A stretch of 64,000 bases of DNA from Pseudomonas serboccidentalis (GTDB lineage: Bacteria; Pseudomonadota; Gammaproteobacteria; Pseudomonadales; Pseudomonadaceae). This document shows, in pieces, positions 41,884-51,881 of the stretch (position 1 is the first letter of the stretch; each line of letters starts with the position of its first letter). Both the position numbers and the translations under genes were made by a program. Location of the stretch: contig NZ_CP101655.1 in NCBI RefSeq assembly GCF_028830055.1, positions 4,893,857 to 4,957,856 on the forward strand, read 5' to 3'. The notes beneath the pieces were generated by a model. The model had not been told where the DNA came from and searched no databases. It saw only the letters and a program-made list of their open reading frames with translations.

Positions 41884-42427
41884 GCCGGATCAACGCCAGC
41901 AGTTGGTTGACCGCGTCCTGCAGGGCGCCCGAGTTGTCGATCAGGTACACGGGCAAATCACTGGACCTGCGGTCCCTGAACAACGCATTGCGCGCCAGCC
42001 TAGCGTCGATTTGCTCCGGCGTCTCTCGGCCACGCCCGAGCAGGCGCTCACGCAACACCTCATCCTTGACCGTCAGCAGGACCGGCAGCAGCGTCGGATA
42101 GCGTTCCTGTGCCTGACGCAGGTTGGCGCGCGAACCGTTCACCAGCACATGCCGTCCGGCGCTCAACCGTTCGTCGATTTCTGACGGGATGCCATAGGCG
42201 AGGCCATTGGCCTGCCAGGCCAGGGCAAAATCGCCTGCGCGTTGACGTCGATCGAACTCTTCGGGCGTGACGCCGATGGCATCTTCACCGACCGATTCCG
42301 CTGATCGAGTGATCACCCGGCGGATGATTTCGCAGTTCAGCACCCGCAATGGCTCACGCGCAGCCTCGATCAGGCTGTCCTTGCCCGAACCGGAAGGCCC
42401 CATCAGATAAATAAGCCTGCCATCCAT
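41858..42427 (-). CDS. phnN: Ribose 1,5-bisphosphate phosphokinase PhnN
   Basis: A 189-residue guanylate-kinase-like enzyme that phosphorylates ribose 1,5-bisphosphate to PRPP, the last step of the C-P lyase route of phosphonate use. The P-loop LIYLMGPSGSGKDSLI is at the N-terminus; RRVITRSAE and NGLAYGIPSEID are further family segments. ATG 42427 gives the usual length; the longer frame begins with TTG. No other phn genes are adjacent, so it stands apart from a phn operon here. Convergent overlap of 26 bp with the small membrane gene. Confidence 0.87.
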   Translation of the reverse strand: MDGRLIYLMGPSGSGKDSLIEAAREPLRVLNCEIIRRVITRSAESVGEDAIGVTPEEFDRRQRAGDFALAWQANGLAYGIPSEIDERLSAGRHVLVNGSRANLRQAQERYPTLLPVLLTVKDEVLRERLLGRGRETPEQIDARLARNALFRDRRSSDLPVYLIDNSGALQDAVNQLLALIRLNVALDRT

Positions 42428-42815
42428 CCTGAAAACGCCCTCCAACGGGTGTTTGCCCTAGTAAATCGGCAAATTGCCACTATCCTGTACAGGTAAGGAA
42501 CAAGGATTGAAAGCCGCATAGCATGCACGTTCTGAGGTCTTTGGACATCAACAGATGTGCATCAGGAAGCGGGCAGTGATGCGGGCCGAGGCGAAGTTTT
42601 CAAACCAGTCCGCATTTCTGATAATTGGTGCTGGCATTACGCCTTTACCCAGCTCAATATTTGTCACAGAATTGACGCCAATGATCTGGCAATTTTGAGG
42701 CATGATGCGGGCCTCTTAACAATTCAGGTTGAACCATTTGGCGCGGATGCTTGTCCTACCACACATCCTGCGGCCAATCCCGAGAACCGCTCCCCTGAAC
42801 TAACCGGTTAAATAT
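42428..42815. other. Upstream region of amrZ
   Basis: About 390 bp without a gene; the open frame at 42557-42811 shows no protein-like features. It must contain the divergent phnN and amrZ promoters. A long regulatory region is expected for amrZ. I looked for an AlgU (sigma-22) promoter: GAAGTT near 42593 and TCTGA near 42617 are 18 bases apart, one base off in the -35 and wider than the usual 16-17, so not convincing. Confidence 0.5.
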
Positions 42816-43142
42816 ATGCGCCCATTGAAACAGGCAATTTATTCCAGCCGTACGGCTGACAAGTTCGTCGTACGTCTGCCAGACGGAATGCGTGAACGCA
42901 TTGCCGAGGTGGCTCGCAATCATCATCGCAGCATGAACTCCGAGATCATTGCGCGCCTTGAGCAGAGTCTTATTCAGGAAGGCGCACTGGGCGAAGAGTT
43001 GAGCATGCGCCTGGACAGCCCGGAGCTTTCGCTGCACGAGCGTGAGCTGCTGCAACGCTTCCGTCAGCTGTCTCACCGTCAACAGAACGCTCTGGTGTCG
43101 CTGATCGCTCACGACGCCGAGATGGCCGCAGACGCGTCCTGA
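42816..43142 (+). CDS. amrZ: Ribbon-helix-helix global regulator AmrZ
   Basis: A 108-residue Arc/MetJ-type DNA-binding protein. [20 protein letters not shown] leads into the ribbon strand and helices ([20 protein letters not shown] then [12 protein letters not shown]), and the tail [20 protein letters not shown] matches AmrZ. In Pseudomonas it controls flagella, alginate and other exopolysaccharides, and c-di-GMP levels, so it ties to the flagellar genes in this window. The ATG has only a weak ribosome-binding site. A strong terminator follows. Confidence 0.93.
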   Translation: MRPLKQAIYSSRTADKFVVRLPDGMRERIAEVARNHHRSMNSEIIARLEQSLIQEGALGEELSMRLDSPELSLHERELLQRFRQLSHRQQNALVSLIAHDAEMAADAS

Positions 43143-43160
43143 GCTACACCGAACATCTCA

Positions 43161-43188
43161 AGCCAGCCTACATGCTGGCTTTTTTTTC
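43161..43188 (+). terminator. Terminator after amrZ
   Basis: AGCCAGC-CTACAT-GCTGGCT followed by TTTTTTTT, 19 bases after the amrZ stop. Confidence 0.88.
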
Positions 43189-43221
43189 GCCTGAAATCTG
43201 ACCTGCGCTTTTTTGCAGGCA

Positions 43222-43250
43222 CAAAAAAGCCCGCCAATCGGCGGGCTTTT
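43222..43250. terminator. Terminator after mgtE
   Basis: AAAAAAGCCCGCC-AAT-CGGCGGGCTTTT; on the minus strand it follows the mgtE stop by about 14 bases. Confidence 0.85.
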
Positions 43251-43263
43251 GCATTGCAGCGAA

Positions 43264-44706
43264 TCAGAGCAGGAAGATCGTCGCCAGCCCCAGGAAGATG
43301 AAGAAGCCGCCGCTGTCGGTCATGGCCGTGATCATTACACTGGCGCCCATCGCCGGGTCACGCCCCATCTTCGCCAGCGTCATCGGGATCAACACCCCCA
43401 TCAGCGCCGCGAGCAGCAGGTTGAGGGTCATCGCCGCCGTCATCACCACACCCAGCGACCAACTGCCATAGAGCAGGTAAGCGACCACACCGATCACCCC
43501 GCCCCAGACCAGACCGTTGATCAATCCCACCGCCAGCTCCTTGCGCATCAGGCGCGAGGTATTGCCGGTGCTGACCTGGTCAAGCGCCATGGCGCGCACG
43601 ATCATGGTGATCGTCTGGTTACCGGAGTTACCGCCGATACCCGCCACGATCGGCATCAGCGCTGCCAGCGCCACCAGTTTCTCGATCGAACCTTCGAACA
43701 GGCCGATCACCCGCGAAGCGACAAACGCGGTGATCAGGTTGATTGCCAGCCACGCCCAACGGTTACGCAGGGATTTCCAGACCGAGGCGAAGATGTCTTC
43801 TTCTTCGCGCAGACCGGCCATGTTGAGGACTTCGCTTTCGCTCTCCTCACGAATCAGGTCGACCATTTCGTCGATGGTCAGACGGCCGATCAGCTTGCCG
43901 TTCTTGTCGACCACCGGGGCCGAGATCAAGTCGTAACGTTCGAACGCTTGAGCAGCGTCATAGGCGTCTTCGTCCGGGTGAAAACTCACCGGATCGCTGG
44001 CCATGACTTCAGCAACCTGTTTTTCGGGATCGTTGACCAGCAAACGCTTGATCGGCAGCACGCCCTTGAGCACGCCGTCGTAATCGACCACGAACAGTTT
44101 GTCGGTGTGGCCCGGCAGCTCTTTGAGACGACGCAGGTAACGCAGAACCACTTCGAGGCTGACGTCCTCACGGATGGTCACCATCTCGAAGTCCATCAGC
44201 GCACCGACCTGCTCCTCGTCATAGGACAAGGCCGAGCGCACACGCTCGCGTTGCTGCTGGTCGAGCGTCTCCATCAGCTCATGGACGACGTCTCGCGGCA
44301 GCTCGGAGGCCAGGTCAGCAAGTTCGTCGGCATCCATGTCCTTGGCAGCAGCCAGGAGCTCGTGATCGTCCATGTCGGCGATCAGCGTTTCCCGAACGGA
44401 ATCGGATACTTCGAGAAGAATGTCGCCGTCGCGATCAGCCTTGACCAGTTGCCAGAGCGTCAGACGGTCGTCCAGCGGCAGGGCTTCAAGAATGTAAGCA
44501 ACGTCAGCGGAGTGCAGATCATCGAGTTTGCGTTGCAGCTCGACGAGATTCTGCCGGTGAACCAGGTTCTCGACCCGGTCGTGATGCGCGCCTTCCTGGC
44601 GATGAGTCAGGTCTTCGACGACCTTTTGGCGCTGCAGCAGCTCAACGACCTGAGCCAGACGATCCTGCAGGCTTTCCTGTGTTTTCTTTACTTCGATTTC
44701 GGACAT
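43264..44706 (-). CDS. mgtE: Magnesium transporter MgtE
   Basis: A 480-residue Mg2+ channel. The cytoplasmic N domain (about 20-130, with HSADVAYILEALPLDDRLTL and SELPRDVVHELMETL), two CBS domains (about 135-260, e.g. TDKLFVVDYDGVLKGVLPIK and DLISAPVVDKNGKLIGRLTI), a plug helix, and five TM helices (about 285-480; LAALMPIVAGIGGNSGNQTI is the pore signature). It closes when internal Mg2+ is high. ATG 44706 is used; the extension to 44736 lacks support. Divergent from the gene at 45028; the 321-bp gap includes a GTTAC-TGA-GTAAC palindrome (44778-44790) but no gene. Confidence 0.93.
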   Translation of the reverse strand: MSEIEVKKTQESLQDRLAQVVELLQRQKVVEDLTHRQEGAHHDRVENLVHRQNLVELQRKLDDLHSADVAYILEALPLDDRLTLWQLVKADRDGDILLEVSDSVRETLIADMDDHELLAAAKDMDADELADLASELPRDVVHELMETLDQQQRERVRSALSYDEEQVGALMDFEMVTIREDVSLEVVLRYLRRLKELPGHTDKLFVVDYDGVLKGVLPIKRLLVNDPEKQVAEVMASDPVSFHPDEDAYDAAQAFERYDLISAPVVDKNGKLIGRLTIDEMVDLIREESESEVLNMAGLREEEDIFASVWKSLRNRWAWLAINLITAFVASRVIGLFEGSIEKLVALAALMPIVAGIGGNSGNQTITMIVRAMALDQVSTGNTSRLMRKELAVGLINGLVWGGVIGVVAYLLYGSWSLGVVMTAAMTLNLLLAALMGVLIPMTLAKMGRDPAMGASVMITAMTDSGGFFIFLGLATIFLL

Positions 44707-45027
44707 AGGCGAACTCCACTCCCAGCAGCGGGGCACGCCGGAAGGATCAATCAGTCAATTCATGATTGGTGAAACGGGTTACTGAGTAACTACTGGGTAA
44801 GTCCATGGAGGTTTTCCATAAGCCCCGGCGGGGCTGACGGGCGCAATGATACACCGGCTGACGGTTTTAAACGTTAAAAAATCGCGGCCGAAACAAGCGC
44901 TTGCGAAACAAACCTGAGCGCTGTCCTGATCCTTGCAAATGCGACGACTTATCCTGAAAAGAAAACACACCGCCGATGAAAAATGTAGCGACTACCCTTG
45001 AGCGTAGACCGTCATGGAGGACGTCAA

Positions 45028-45546
45028 ATGCGCTCTGGAACATCCCGACTTGTACTCGCCACCCTGCTCTGCCTGCCGCCCGCCGGGGCCGCCAGCACCC
45101 TTCACCGCTGCGAAGCGCCCGACGGCCGCATCACCTTCACCAGCCTGAGCTGTGCGAGCGATGAGCAGCTTTCCGTGCAGCAGGTTCACCCCTACTCGCC
45201 CGGCTCTGTCGTGCCGATCATGCCGGAACACAACCACGAAGAAATATCCGGTATGACAATCAGGGGACGTGAACCGGGCATTGTTGGTCGCATGGAGGAC
45301 AAGTGCGGAAACCTGATCGATGCCCGGCAGCGCCGTGAAGCGATCATCAATCAACGGGTGATTGCCGGCATGAGCCAACGGGATGTTGAAAGCGCTCTTG
45401 GCAAACCGGACAAAGTGAATATTCGTACATCGACGACGAGCTATCGCTACGACCTGAAACGAGGCCGCAGCGCTCAAGTCGATTTTGATGAGAGAGGATG
45501 CGTGAAAGGAAAAACCAAATCGCAGACAGCAAAAAGCCCGCGTTAA
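45028..45546 (+). CDS. Periplasmic protein, DUF4124-like N-terminus
   Basis: A 172-residue exported protein: signal peptide to about residue 21 (LVLATLLCLPPAGAAS), then LHRCEAPDGRITFTSLSC, the short Cys-bracketed beta module of DUF4124-type proteins. The C-terminal part (VIAGMSQRDVESALGKPDKV ... TSYRYDL) resembles the SmpA/OmlA-like turn seen in small outer-membrane-associated proteins. Excellent GGAGGAC site before ATG 45028. The stop codon lies in the loop of the terminator. Confidence 0.72.
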   Translation: MRSGTSRLVLATLLCLPPAGAASTLHRCEAPDGRITFTSLSCASDEQLSVQQVHPYSPGSVVPIMPEHNHEEISGMTIRGREPGIVGRMEDKCGNLIDARQRREAIINQRVIAGMSQRDVESALGKPDKVNIRTSTTSYRYDLKRGRSAQVDFDERGCVKGKTKSQTAKSPR

Positions 45547-45558
45547 ACGCGGGCTTTT
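45532..45558. terminator. Shared terminator overlapping the stop codon of the DUF4124-like gene
   Basis: AAAAGCCCGCG-TTAAA-CGCGGGCTTTT. The TAA stop (45544-45546) sits in the loop. T-runs on both strands let it also end the tRNA-Arg array that comes from the right. Confidence 0.82.
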
Positions 45559-45565
45559 CGGTATA

Positions 45566-45642
45566 TGGTGCACTCGACAGGATTCGAACCTGTGACCGCT
45601 CGGTTCGTAGCCGAGTACTCTATCCAGCTGAGCTACGAGTGC
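45566..45642 (-). tRNA. tRNA-Arg (anticodon ACG), copy 1
   Basis: Minus strand GCACTCG...CGAGTGC acceptor pairing, anticodon loop CTACGAA, T-loop GGTTCGAATCC, encoded CCA; 77 bases. Identical to the two copies to its right. Confidence 0.96.
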
Positions 45643-45713
45643 ATTTGTGTTTTTAAACCAGACCACAACTGGCTGAAGCCAAGTTACCTGCATTGCCGCA
45701 ACTAACTCTTAAA

Positions 45714-45790
45714 TGGTGCACTCGACAGGATTCGAACCTGTGACCGCTCGGTTCGTAGCCGAGTACTCTATCCAGCTGAGCTACGAGTGC
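45714..45790 (-). tRNA. tRNA-Arg (anticodon ACG), copy 2
   Basis: Identical in sequence to copy 1, with encoded CCA. Confidence 0.96.
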
Positions 45791-45861
45791 ATTTGTGTTT
45801 TTAAACCAGACCACAACTGGTTGAAGCCGAGTTACCTGCATTGCTGCAAGCTTCTCTTAAA

Positions 45862-45938
45862 TGGTGCACTCGACAGGATTCGAACCTGTGACCGCTCGGT
45901 TCGTAGCCGAGTACTCTATCCAGCTGAGCTACGAGTGC
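45862..45938 (-). tRNA. tRNA-Arg (anticodon ACG), copy 3
   Basis: Identical in sequence to copies 1 and 2, with encoded CCA; first in transcription order. Confidence 0.96.
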
Positions 45939-46045
45939 ATTTGTTGCGCCGCATTATAGCCCGTCTAATCTCTATTCCAACCACTTTTTCTAATAAATTC
46001 AACAACTTACAGAAAAAGCCAGATTACAACGTACTAAGCAAATAA

Positions 46046-46138
46046 TGGCGGAGAACGGGGGATTCGAACCCCCGACACCCTTTTGAGGTGTACTCCCTTA
46101 GCAGGGGAGCGCCTTCGGCCACTCGGCCAGCTCTCCGC
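46046..46138 (-). tRNA. tRNA-Ser (anticodon GCT)
   Basis: 93 bases including CCA, minus strand: acceptor GCGGAGA with TCTCCGC, anticodon loop CTGCTAA (GCT), a long variable arm (TACACCTCAAAAGGGTGT) as expected for serine tRNAs, T-arm GGGGGTTCGAATCCCCC. Confidence 0.96.
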
Positions 46139-46198
46139 AACACGGGGCGTATATTAACCACCTTCTTCCCCGTTTGCAAACATAAAAATCGATAAAAA

Positions 46199-46387
46199 TT
46201 AATGGCTTGGTTCTTCGTCCTTCTCTTTCTTTATACGCAGGTAAATTTCCTCACGGTGCACGGCAACCTCTTTCGGGGCGTTGACACCGATACGCACTTG
46301 GTTTCCTTTAACGCCGAGCACGGTCACGGTGATTTCGCCATCACCGATAATCAGGCTTTCTGCGCACCGACGAGTCAGAATCAGCAT
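46199..46387 (-). CDS. rsmA: Carbon storage regulator CsrA/RsmA
   Basis: A 62-residue RNA-binding protein: [20 protein letters not shown] then [20 protein letters not shown] and [12 protein letters not shown]. It binds GGA motifs in mRNA leaders to repress or stabilise them, and is countered by Rsm small RNAs in Pseudomonas. The critical residues L4 and R44 of the family fit. The frame extends by six residues upstream, but the AGGAG site is placed for ATG 46387. Between lysC and the tRNA block, the standard neighbourhood. Confidence 0.95.
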   Translation of the reverse strand: MLILTRRCAESLIIGDGEITVTVLGVKGNQVRIGVNAPKEVAVHREEIYLRIKKEKDEEPSH

Positions 46388-46538
46388 ACCTTTCTCCTCA
46401 CGCATTTCATTTCAGGGACAACAGTCTGCAAAAAAAAGGCACCCGACCTACAACCGGAGCGATCGTAGCCCTACATGCCTGAGTATTGACCAGCGCGAGC
46501 AAAAGAACAGTTCAGGGGCTCACGCCATTCAAAAAATA

Positions 46539-46563
46539 AAGGGCGCGGTCAGACCGCGCCCTT
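46539..46563 (-). terminator. Terminator after lysC
   Basis: AAGGGCGCGGT-CAG-ACCGCGCCCTT; minus-strand reading is followed by TATTTTTT, 13 bases after the lysC stop. Confidence 0.85.
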
Positions 46564-46575
46564 CAGGTGACCGGA

Positions 46576-47817
46576 TTACTCGCCCTGACGGGCTGGCGCG
46601 TCCAGTTCGAAAGCCGTGTGCAGGGCGCGCACAGCCAGTTCCAGGTACTTCTCTTCAATCACCACGGAAACCTTGATTTCCGAAGTCGAGATCATCTGGA
46701 TGTTGATGCTTTCTTTCGCCAGGGACTCGAACATGCGGCTGGCCACACCTGCGTGGGAGCGCATGCCGACGCCAACGATCGAGACCTTGGCAATCTTGGT
46801 GTCGCCCACCACTTCCCGGGCACCGATCTCGCGAGCGGTGTTTTCCAGCACGGTCTGTGCGGACTGGTAGTCGTTGCGGTGCACGGTGAAGGTGAAGTCG
46901 GTGGTGTTATCGTGCGCAACGTTCTGCACGATCATGTCGACTTCGATGTTCGCGGCACTGATCGGGCCGAGAATCTTGAACGCCACGCCCGGGGTGTCTG
47001 GCACGCCACGGATGGTCAGCTTGGCTTCATCGCGGTTGAAAGCGATGCCGGAAATGATCGGCTGTTCCATGGTTTCCTCTTCATCAATAGTAATGAGGGT
47101 GCCCGGACCCTCCTTGAAGCTGTGCAGTACGCGCAGCGGAACGTTGTACTTGCCGGCGAATTCCACCGCGCGGATCTGCAGCACCTTGGAACCGAGGCTG
47201 GCCATTTCCAGCATCTCTTCGAAGGTGATCTTGTCCAGACGCTGAGCGACCGGCACCACACGCGGGTCAGTGGTGTAGACACCATCGACGTCGGTGTAGA
47301 TCTGGCACTCATCGGCCTTCAATGCAGCCGCCAATGCCACGCCCGTGGTGTCGGAACCGCCACGACCGAGGGTGGTGATGTTGCCGTGCTCGTCGACGCC
47401 CTGGAAACCGGCGACAACGACCACGCGACCTGCTTTCAGATCACCGCGAATCTTCTGGTCATCAATCTGCAAGATACGCGCTTTATTGTGCGCACTGTCC
47501 GTCAGGATCCGCACCTGATTACCGGTGTACGACACCGCTGGCACACCGCGCTTGATCAGCGCCATGGCCAACAGGGCAATCGTCACCTGTTCACCGGTAG
47601 AAACGATCACGTCCAGTTCACGCGGAACCGGTTGCACGTCGCCACTGATTTGCTTGGCCAGATCGATCAGACGGTTGGTTTCGCCGCTCATTGCAGACAG
47701 CACAACCACCAGGTCATCGCCGGCATCGCGGAATTTCTTAACCTTGTCGGCGACCTGCTCGATTCTCTCGACAGTGCCGACCGAGGTGCCTCCAAATTTC
47801 TGTACGATCAAAGCCAT
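46576..47817 (-). CDS. lysC: Aspartate kinase LysC
   Basis: A 413-residue enzyme phosphorylating aspartate, the first step to lysine, threonine, methionine and diaminopimelate. MALIVQKFGGTSVG is the substrate-site start; VVLSAMSGETNRL and TLGRGGSDTTGVALAAALKA are kinase-domain signatures, and YTDVDGVYTTDPR marks the family. Two ACT domains for feedback inhibition occupy about 265-410. ATG 47817 is chosen from the KFGGTSVG start. Lies 90 bp after alaS on the same strand, as in P. aeruginosa. Confidence 0.95.
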   Translation of the reverse strand: MALIVQKFGGTSVGTVERIEQVADKVKKFRDAGDDLVVVLSAMSGETNRLIDLAKQISGDVQPVPRELDVIVSTGEQVTIALLAMALIKRGVPAVSYTGNQVRILTDSAHNKARILQIDDQKIRGDLKAGRVVVVAGFQGVDEHGNITTLGRGGSDTTGVALAAALKADECQIYTDVDGVYTTDPRVVPVAQRLDKITFEEMLEMASLGSKVLQIRAVEFAGKYNVPLRVLHSFKEGPGTLITIDEEETMEQPIISGIAFNRDEAKLTIRGVPDTPGVAFKILGPISAANIEVDMIVQNVAHDNTTDFTFTVHRNDYQSAQTVLENTAREIGAREVVGDTKIAKVSIVGVGMRSHAGVASRMFESLAKESINIQMISTSEIKVSVVIEEKYLELAVRALHTAFELDAPARQGE

Positions 47818-47907
47818 TTCAAAGCCGCCTCTGCCCATGAAGGGCGCCCAATAATCACTCGAACAGCCGTCGGACCCGCCACTAGACTACGGGCCCGACG
47901 GGCCGTC

Positions 47908-50526
47908 TTATAAACCCTGCTCGACGAATGGAACGGTCAGTGCCAGTGCGCCATCCAGTGCGCCGGCGTCGACACCGCCGCCCTGCGCCATGTCCGGACG
48001 ACCACCGCCCTTCCCGCCCACTGCCGCAGCAGCCTGTTTCATCAAATCACCGGCTTTGAGTTGGCCAGTCAGGTCCTTGGTTACACCCGCAACCAGTACG
48101 ACCTTTTCCTCATGGACACTGCCGAGCAGGATCACTGCGCGGCCGAGTTTGTTTTTCAGTTGATCGACCAGCGCCAGCAGCGCCTTGCCGTCCTGACCAT
48201 CCAGACGTGCGGCCAGAACCTTCACGCCTTTGACGTCCACTGCCGAGTTCGACAGATCGTCGCCCGCAGCGCTGGCAGCCTTGGCTTGCAACTGCTCGAG
48301 TTGCTTTTCCAGCGCGCGGTTGCGCTCCAGCACTGCCGACAGCTTGTCGATCAGGTTGTCGCGGCTGCCCTTGACCAGGGTGGCCGCTTCCTTGAGTTGT
48401 TCTTCAGCGGCGTTCAAGTAGGCCAGTGCCGCAGCACCGGTGACAGCCTCGATACGACGCACGCCCGATGCCACACCGCCTTCGCTGATAATTTTCAGCA
48501 GGCCGATGTCGCCGGTACGGTTGGCGTGGATACCACCGCACAGCTCGACGGAGAAATCGCCGCCCATGCTCAGCACGCGCACGTTGTCGCCGTACTTCTC
48601 GCCGAACAGCGCCATCGCGCCTTTCTGCTTGGCGGTTTCGATGTCGGTTTCTTCGGTTTCAACCGCAGAGTTCTGACGGATCTCGGCGTTGACGATGTCT
48701 TCCAGCGCCTTGATTTGCTCAGGCTTGATCGCTTCAAAGTGGCTGAAGTCAAAGCGCAGACGCTGACTGTCGACCAACGAGCCTTTCTGTTGAACGTGCT
48801 CGCCCAACACCTGACGCAATGCGGCGTGCAGCAAGTGCGTGGCGGAGTGGTTCAGCGAGGTCGCGTGACGCACCTCGGCATCGACGTGGGTTTCCACTGG
48901 TGCGCCGATGGTCAGGCTGCCCGAATCCAGCACGCCGTGGTGCAGGAACGCGCCGCCGGTCTTGGTGGTGTCACGAACGTCGAAACGCGCGTTACCCGCC
49001 TGAAGGAAACCGCAGTCGCCAATCTGGCCGCCGGATTCAGCGTAGAACGGCGTCTGATTCAGAACGATCACCGCCTCTTCGCCTTCACTCAAGACGTCGA
49101 CCGACTGGCCATCTTTATAGATAGCGACAATTTTTGCCGAACCGCGGGTGTCGGTGTAGCCGGTGAACTCGGTGGCCACATCAACCTTGACCAGCGTGTT
49201 GTAGTCCAGACCGAACGAGCTGGCCGAACGCGCACGAACACGCTGGGCTTCCATTTCACGTTCGAAGCCGACTTCATCGACGGTCAGGCCGCGCTCGCGA
49301 GCGATGTCAGCCGTCAGGTCCATCGGGAAACCGTAGGTGTCGTAGAGTTTGAACACCACGTCGCCCGGCACCACGGTGCCTTTGAGTTCCAGCAGATCCT
49401 GCTCGAGAATCTTCAGGCCGTGCTCCAGGGTCTTGGAGAACTGCTCTTCTTCGGCCTTGAGTACGCGCTCGATGTTGCTCTGCTGCGTCTTCAGTTCCGG
49501 GAAGGCTTCGCCCATCTCGGCGACCAGCGCAGCGACGATCTTGTAGAAGAAGCTGCCGGTGGCGCCCAATTTGTTGCCGTGACGGCAGGCGCGACGAATG
49601 ATGCGGCGCAGCACGTAGCCGCGACCTTCGTTGGACGGCAGCACGCCGTCGGCAATCAGGAAACCGCACGAACGGATGTGGTCGGACACCACTTTCAGCG
49701 ACGACTGATCGCCATTTTCGCAACCAATAGCTTCGGCCGAGGCTTTGAGCAGATTCTTGAACAGGTCGATGTCGTAGTTGGAATTGACGTGCTGCATCAC
49801 CGCACTGATCCGCTCCAGGCCCATGCCGGTATCCACCGACGGCGCTGGCAACGGATGCAACACGCCATCGGCGGTGCGGTTGAACTGCATGAACACGTTG
49901 TTCCAGATCTCGATGTAACGGTCGCCGTCTTCTTCCGGCGAACCCGGTGGGCCGCCCCAGATGTGGTCGCCGTGATCGTAGAAAATCTCGGTGCATGGGC
50001 CGCACGGGCCGGTATCGCCCATGGTCCAGAAGTTGTCGGACGCGTAAGGCGCGCCTTTGTTGTCGCCGATGCGGATCATGCGCTCGACCGGTACGCCGAT
50101 TTCTTTGGTCCAGATGTCATACGCTTCATCATCGGAGGCGTAGACGGTGACCCAGAGTTTTTCCTTCGGCAGTTTCAGAACACCGGTCAGGAAGGTCCAG
50201 GCGAAAGTAATCGCGTCGTGCTTGAAATAGTCACCGAAACTGAAGTTACCGAGCATTTCGAAGAAAGTGTGGTGACGAGCGGTATAACCGACGTTTTCCA
50301 GGTCGCTGTTCTTGCCACCGGCACGCACGCATTTCTGGCTGCTGGTTGCGCGGGTGTACGCGCGCTTTTCCTGGCCCAGGAAGCAGTCCTTGAACTGGTT
50401 CATCCCCGCGTTGGTGAACAGCAGGGTTGGGTCGTTGCCCGGAATCAAAGAGCTGGAGGCTACACGGGTGTGGCCTTGCTCTTCGAAGAAGCGAAGGAAG
50501 GCTTCACGGATTTCTGCGCTTTTCAT
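47908..50526 (-). CDS. alaS: Alanine--tRNA ligase AlaS
   Basis: An 872-residue class II synthetase. It begins [20 protein letters not shown] with motif 1-type region [20 protein letters not shown], motif 3 [17 protein letters not shown], the editing-domain zinc site [11 protein letters not shown] and [14 protein letters not shown], and a C-terminal coiled-coil/C-Ala domain with [14 protein letters not shown]. Length is normal. Start ATG 50526 fixed by similarity; the longer frame is not supported. Confidence 0.96.
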   Translation of the reverse strand: MKSAEIREAFLRFFEEQGHTRVASSSLIPGNDPTLLFTNAGMNQFKDCFLGQEKRAYTRATSSQKCVRAGGKNSDLENVGYTARHHTFFEMLGNFSFGDYFKHDAITFAWTFLTGVLKLPKEKLWVTVYASDDEAYDIWTKEIGVPVERMIRIGDNKGAPYASDNFWTMGDTGPCGPCTEIFYDHGDHIWGGPPGSPEEDGDRYIEIWNNVFMQFNRTADGVLHPLPAPSVDTGMGLERISAVMQHVNSNYDIDLFKNLLKASAEAIGCENGDQSSLKVVSDHIRSCGFLIADGVLPSNEGRGYVLRRIIRRACRHGNKLGATGSFFYKIVAALVAEMGEAFPELKTQQSNIERVLKAEEEQFSKTLEHGLKILEQDLLELKGTVVPGDVVFKLYDTYGFPMDLTADIARERGLTVDEVGFEREMEAQRVRARSASSFGLDYNTLVKVDVATEFTGYTDTRGSAKIVAIYKDGQSVDVLSEGEEAVIVLNQTPFYAESGGQIGDCGFLQAGNARFDVRDTTKTGGAFLHHGVLDSGSLTIGAPVETHVDAEVRHATSLNHSATHLLHAALRQVLGEHVQQKGSLVDSQRLRFDFSHFEAIKPEQIKALEDIVNAEIRQNSAVETEETDIETAKQKGAMALFGEKYGDNVRVLSMGGDFSVELCGGIHANRTGDIGLLKIISEGGVASGVRRIEAVTGAAALAYLNAAEEQLKEAATLVKGSRDNLIDKLSAVLERNRALEKQLEQLQAKAASAAGDDLSNSAVDVKGVKVLAARLDGQDGKALLALVDQLKNKLGRAVILLGSVHEEKVVLVAGVTKDLTGQLKAGDLMKQAAAAVGGKGGGRPDMAQGGGVDAGALDGALALTVPFVEQGL

Positions 50527-50672
50527 TAGGTTCTTCCACGGAGGCTGCGGCCAAAGGCCTGTTCGAAACGTCAACAGACGAAGCGACGGCAAAGGGCCGC
50601 ATTATATCGGCCCTGCGCGCGGGGTACAGCGTGTTTATACGATAGAAACGGTCAATTGGACGGCTAACGCTA

Positions 50673-51677
50673 TCACTTGCGCGAAAACTCGACGAATGTC
50701 GCGATCACTTGCTCGATTTGCGAGCGATTGACGTCCATGTGCGTGACCATGCGCAAGCGCGCCGCAGCGCTCAACATGATCCCGCGCTCGGCGGCAAACG
50801 CCTTGAGCGCTTCGGCCTGTTCGCCCATTTGCACGTAAACCATGTTGGTCTGCACCGGCTCGACGCTGAACCCGGCCTCGCGCAAGCCTTCGGCCAGAAA
50901 CTGCGCGTTGGCATGGTCATCCGCCAGGCGTTGAACGTTGTGCTCCAGCGCGTACAGCCCCGCCGCTGCCAGCAATCCGGCCTGACGCATGCCGCCGCCG
51001 ACCATCTTGCGCAGGCGGCGCGCTTTGCCGATCAGTTCAGCCGAGCCGCACAGCACCGAACCCACTGGCGCGCCGAGGCCCTTGGACAGGCACACCGAGA
51101 CCGAATCGAAATGCCGAGTGATTTCCCGGGCATCCACCCCGAGCTTGACCGCCGCGTTGTACAGGCGCGCGCCGTCCAGGTGCAGCGCCAGGCCATGATC
51201 CTGAGTGAATTTGCGCGCCCGGGCCAGGTACTCCAGCGGCAGCACCTTGCCCTGCATGGTGTTTTCCAGCGCCAGCAGACGCGTGCGGGCGAAGTGGAAA
51301 TCGTCCGGTTTGATCGCTGCGGCCACCTGATCCAGATCCAGCGAGCCGTCGGCCTGCACGTCCAGCGGCTGCGGCTGGATCGAGCCGAGCACCGCTGCGC
51401 CACCACCCTCGTACTTATACGTGTGCGCCTGCTGGCCGACGATGTATTCGTCGCCGCGCTCGCAATGCGCCATCAGGCCCAACAGGTTGCTCATGGTACC
51501 GGTCGGCACGAACAGCGCTGCGGAAAAGCCCAGACGTTTTGCCAGTTCCGCTTCCAGACGATTGACCGTCGGATCTTCGCCATACACATCATCACCAGTG
51601 GCGGCGCCAGTCATGGCATCCAGCATGGCAGGAGTCGGTTGGGTGACGGTGTCGCTGCGAAGATCGATAACGCTCAT
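50673..51677 (-). CDS. ltaE: Low-specificity L-threonine aldolase
   Basis: A 334-residue PLP enzyme that splits L-threonine and L-allo-threonine to glycine and acetaldehyde. [19 protein letters not shown] is the typical start; [42 protein letters not shown] and the PLP lysine in [13 protein letters not shown] are all present. ATG 51677 is preferred to the upstream frame (to 51737). Upstream, divergent, is the FMN riboswitch of the lumazine synthase gene. Confidence 0.9.
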   Translation of the reverse strand: MSVIDLRSDTVTQPTPAMLDAMTGAATGDDVYGEDPTVNRLEAELAKRLGFSAALFVPTGTMSNLLGLMAHCERGDEYIVGQQAHTYKYEGGGAAVLGSIQPQPLDVQADGSLDLDQVAAAIKPDDFHFARTRLLALENTMQGKVLPLEYLARARKFTQDHGLALHLDGARLYNAAVKLGVDAREITRHFDSVSVCLSKGLGAPVGSVLCGSAELIGKARRLRKMVGGGMRQAGLLAAAGLYALEHNVQRLADDHANAQFLAEGLREAGFSVEPVQTNMVYVQMGEQAEALKAFAAERGIMLSAAARLRMVTHMDVNRSQIEQVIATFVEFSRK

Positions 51678-51881
51678 GAACCTGGCCTCAAAGTCAGCAG
51701 GGGAAATCCCTTTACGAAGGTGAATTACTGCGGTCATCGCGCAGATTAATCAACCCTTGGCGCAGGAAAACGGCACACGAGCCTTCAAAAAAACCGATGA
51801 CAATCATCACAAAGGCGCAATGCACCGCTCGCCAATCTGTGATAAAAACGCTGCGCCGCCCGAGAAAGGGCGGCAAAAACG

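Larger units (their letters stand above)
45566..45938 (-). repeat. Tandem array of three tRNA-Arg(ACG) units, 148-bp period
   Basis: Three identical 77-base tRNAs start 148 bases apart. The two 71-base spacers also match over most of their length (ATTTGTGTTTTTAAACCAGA, CCACAACTGG, TTACCTGCATTG), so whole units were duplicated rather than single tRNAs. Confidence 0.9.

Noticed and set aside
42593..42621. AlgU (sigma-22) promoter for amrZ
   Set aside because: GAAGTT and TCTGA are 18 bases apart; the -35 has a mismatch and the spacer is too long for confidence.
42557..42811. 84-codon plus-strand frame before amrZ
   Set aside because: Low-quality product, no ribosome-binding site, and it fills the expected amrZ promoter region.
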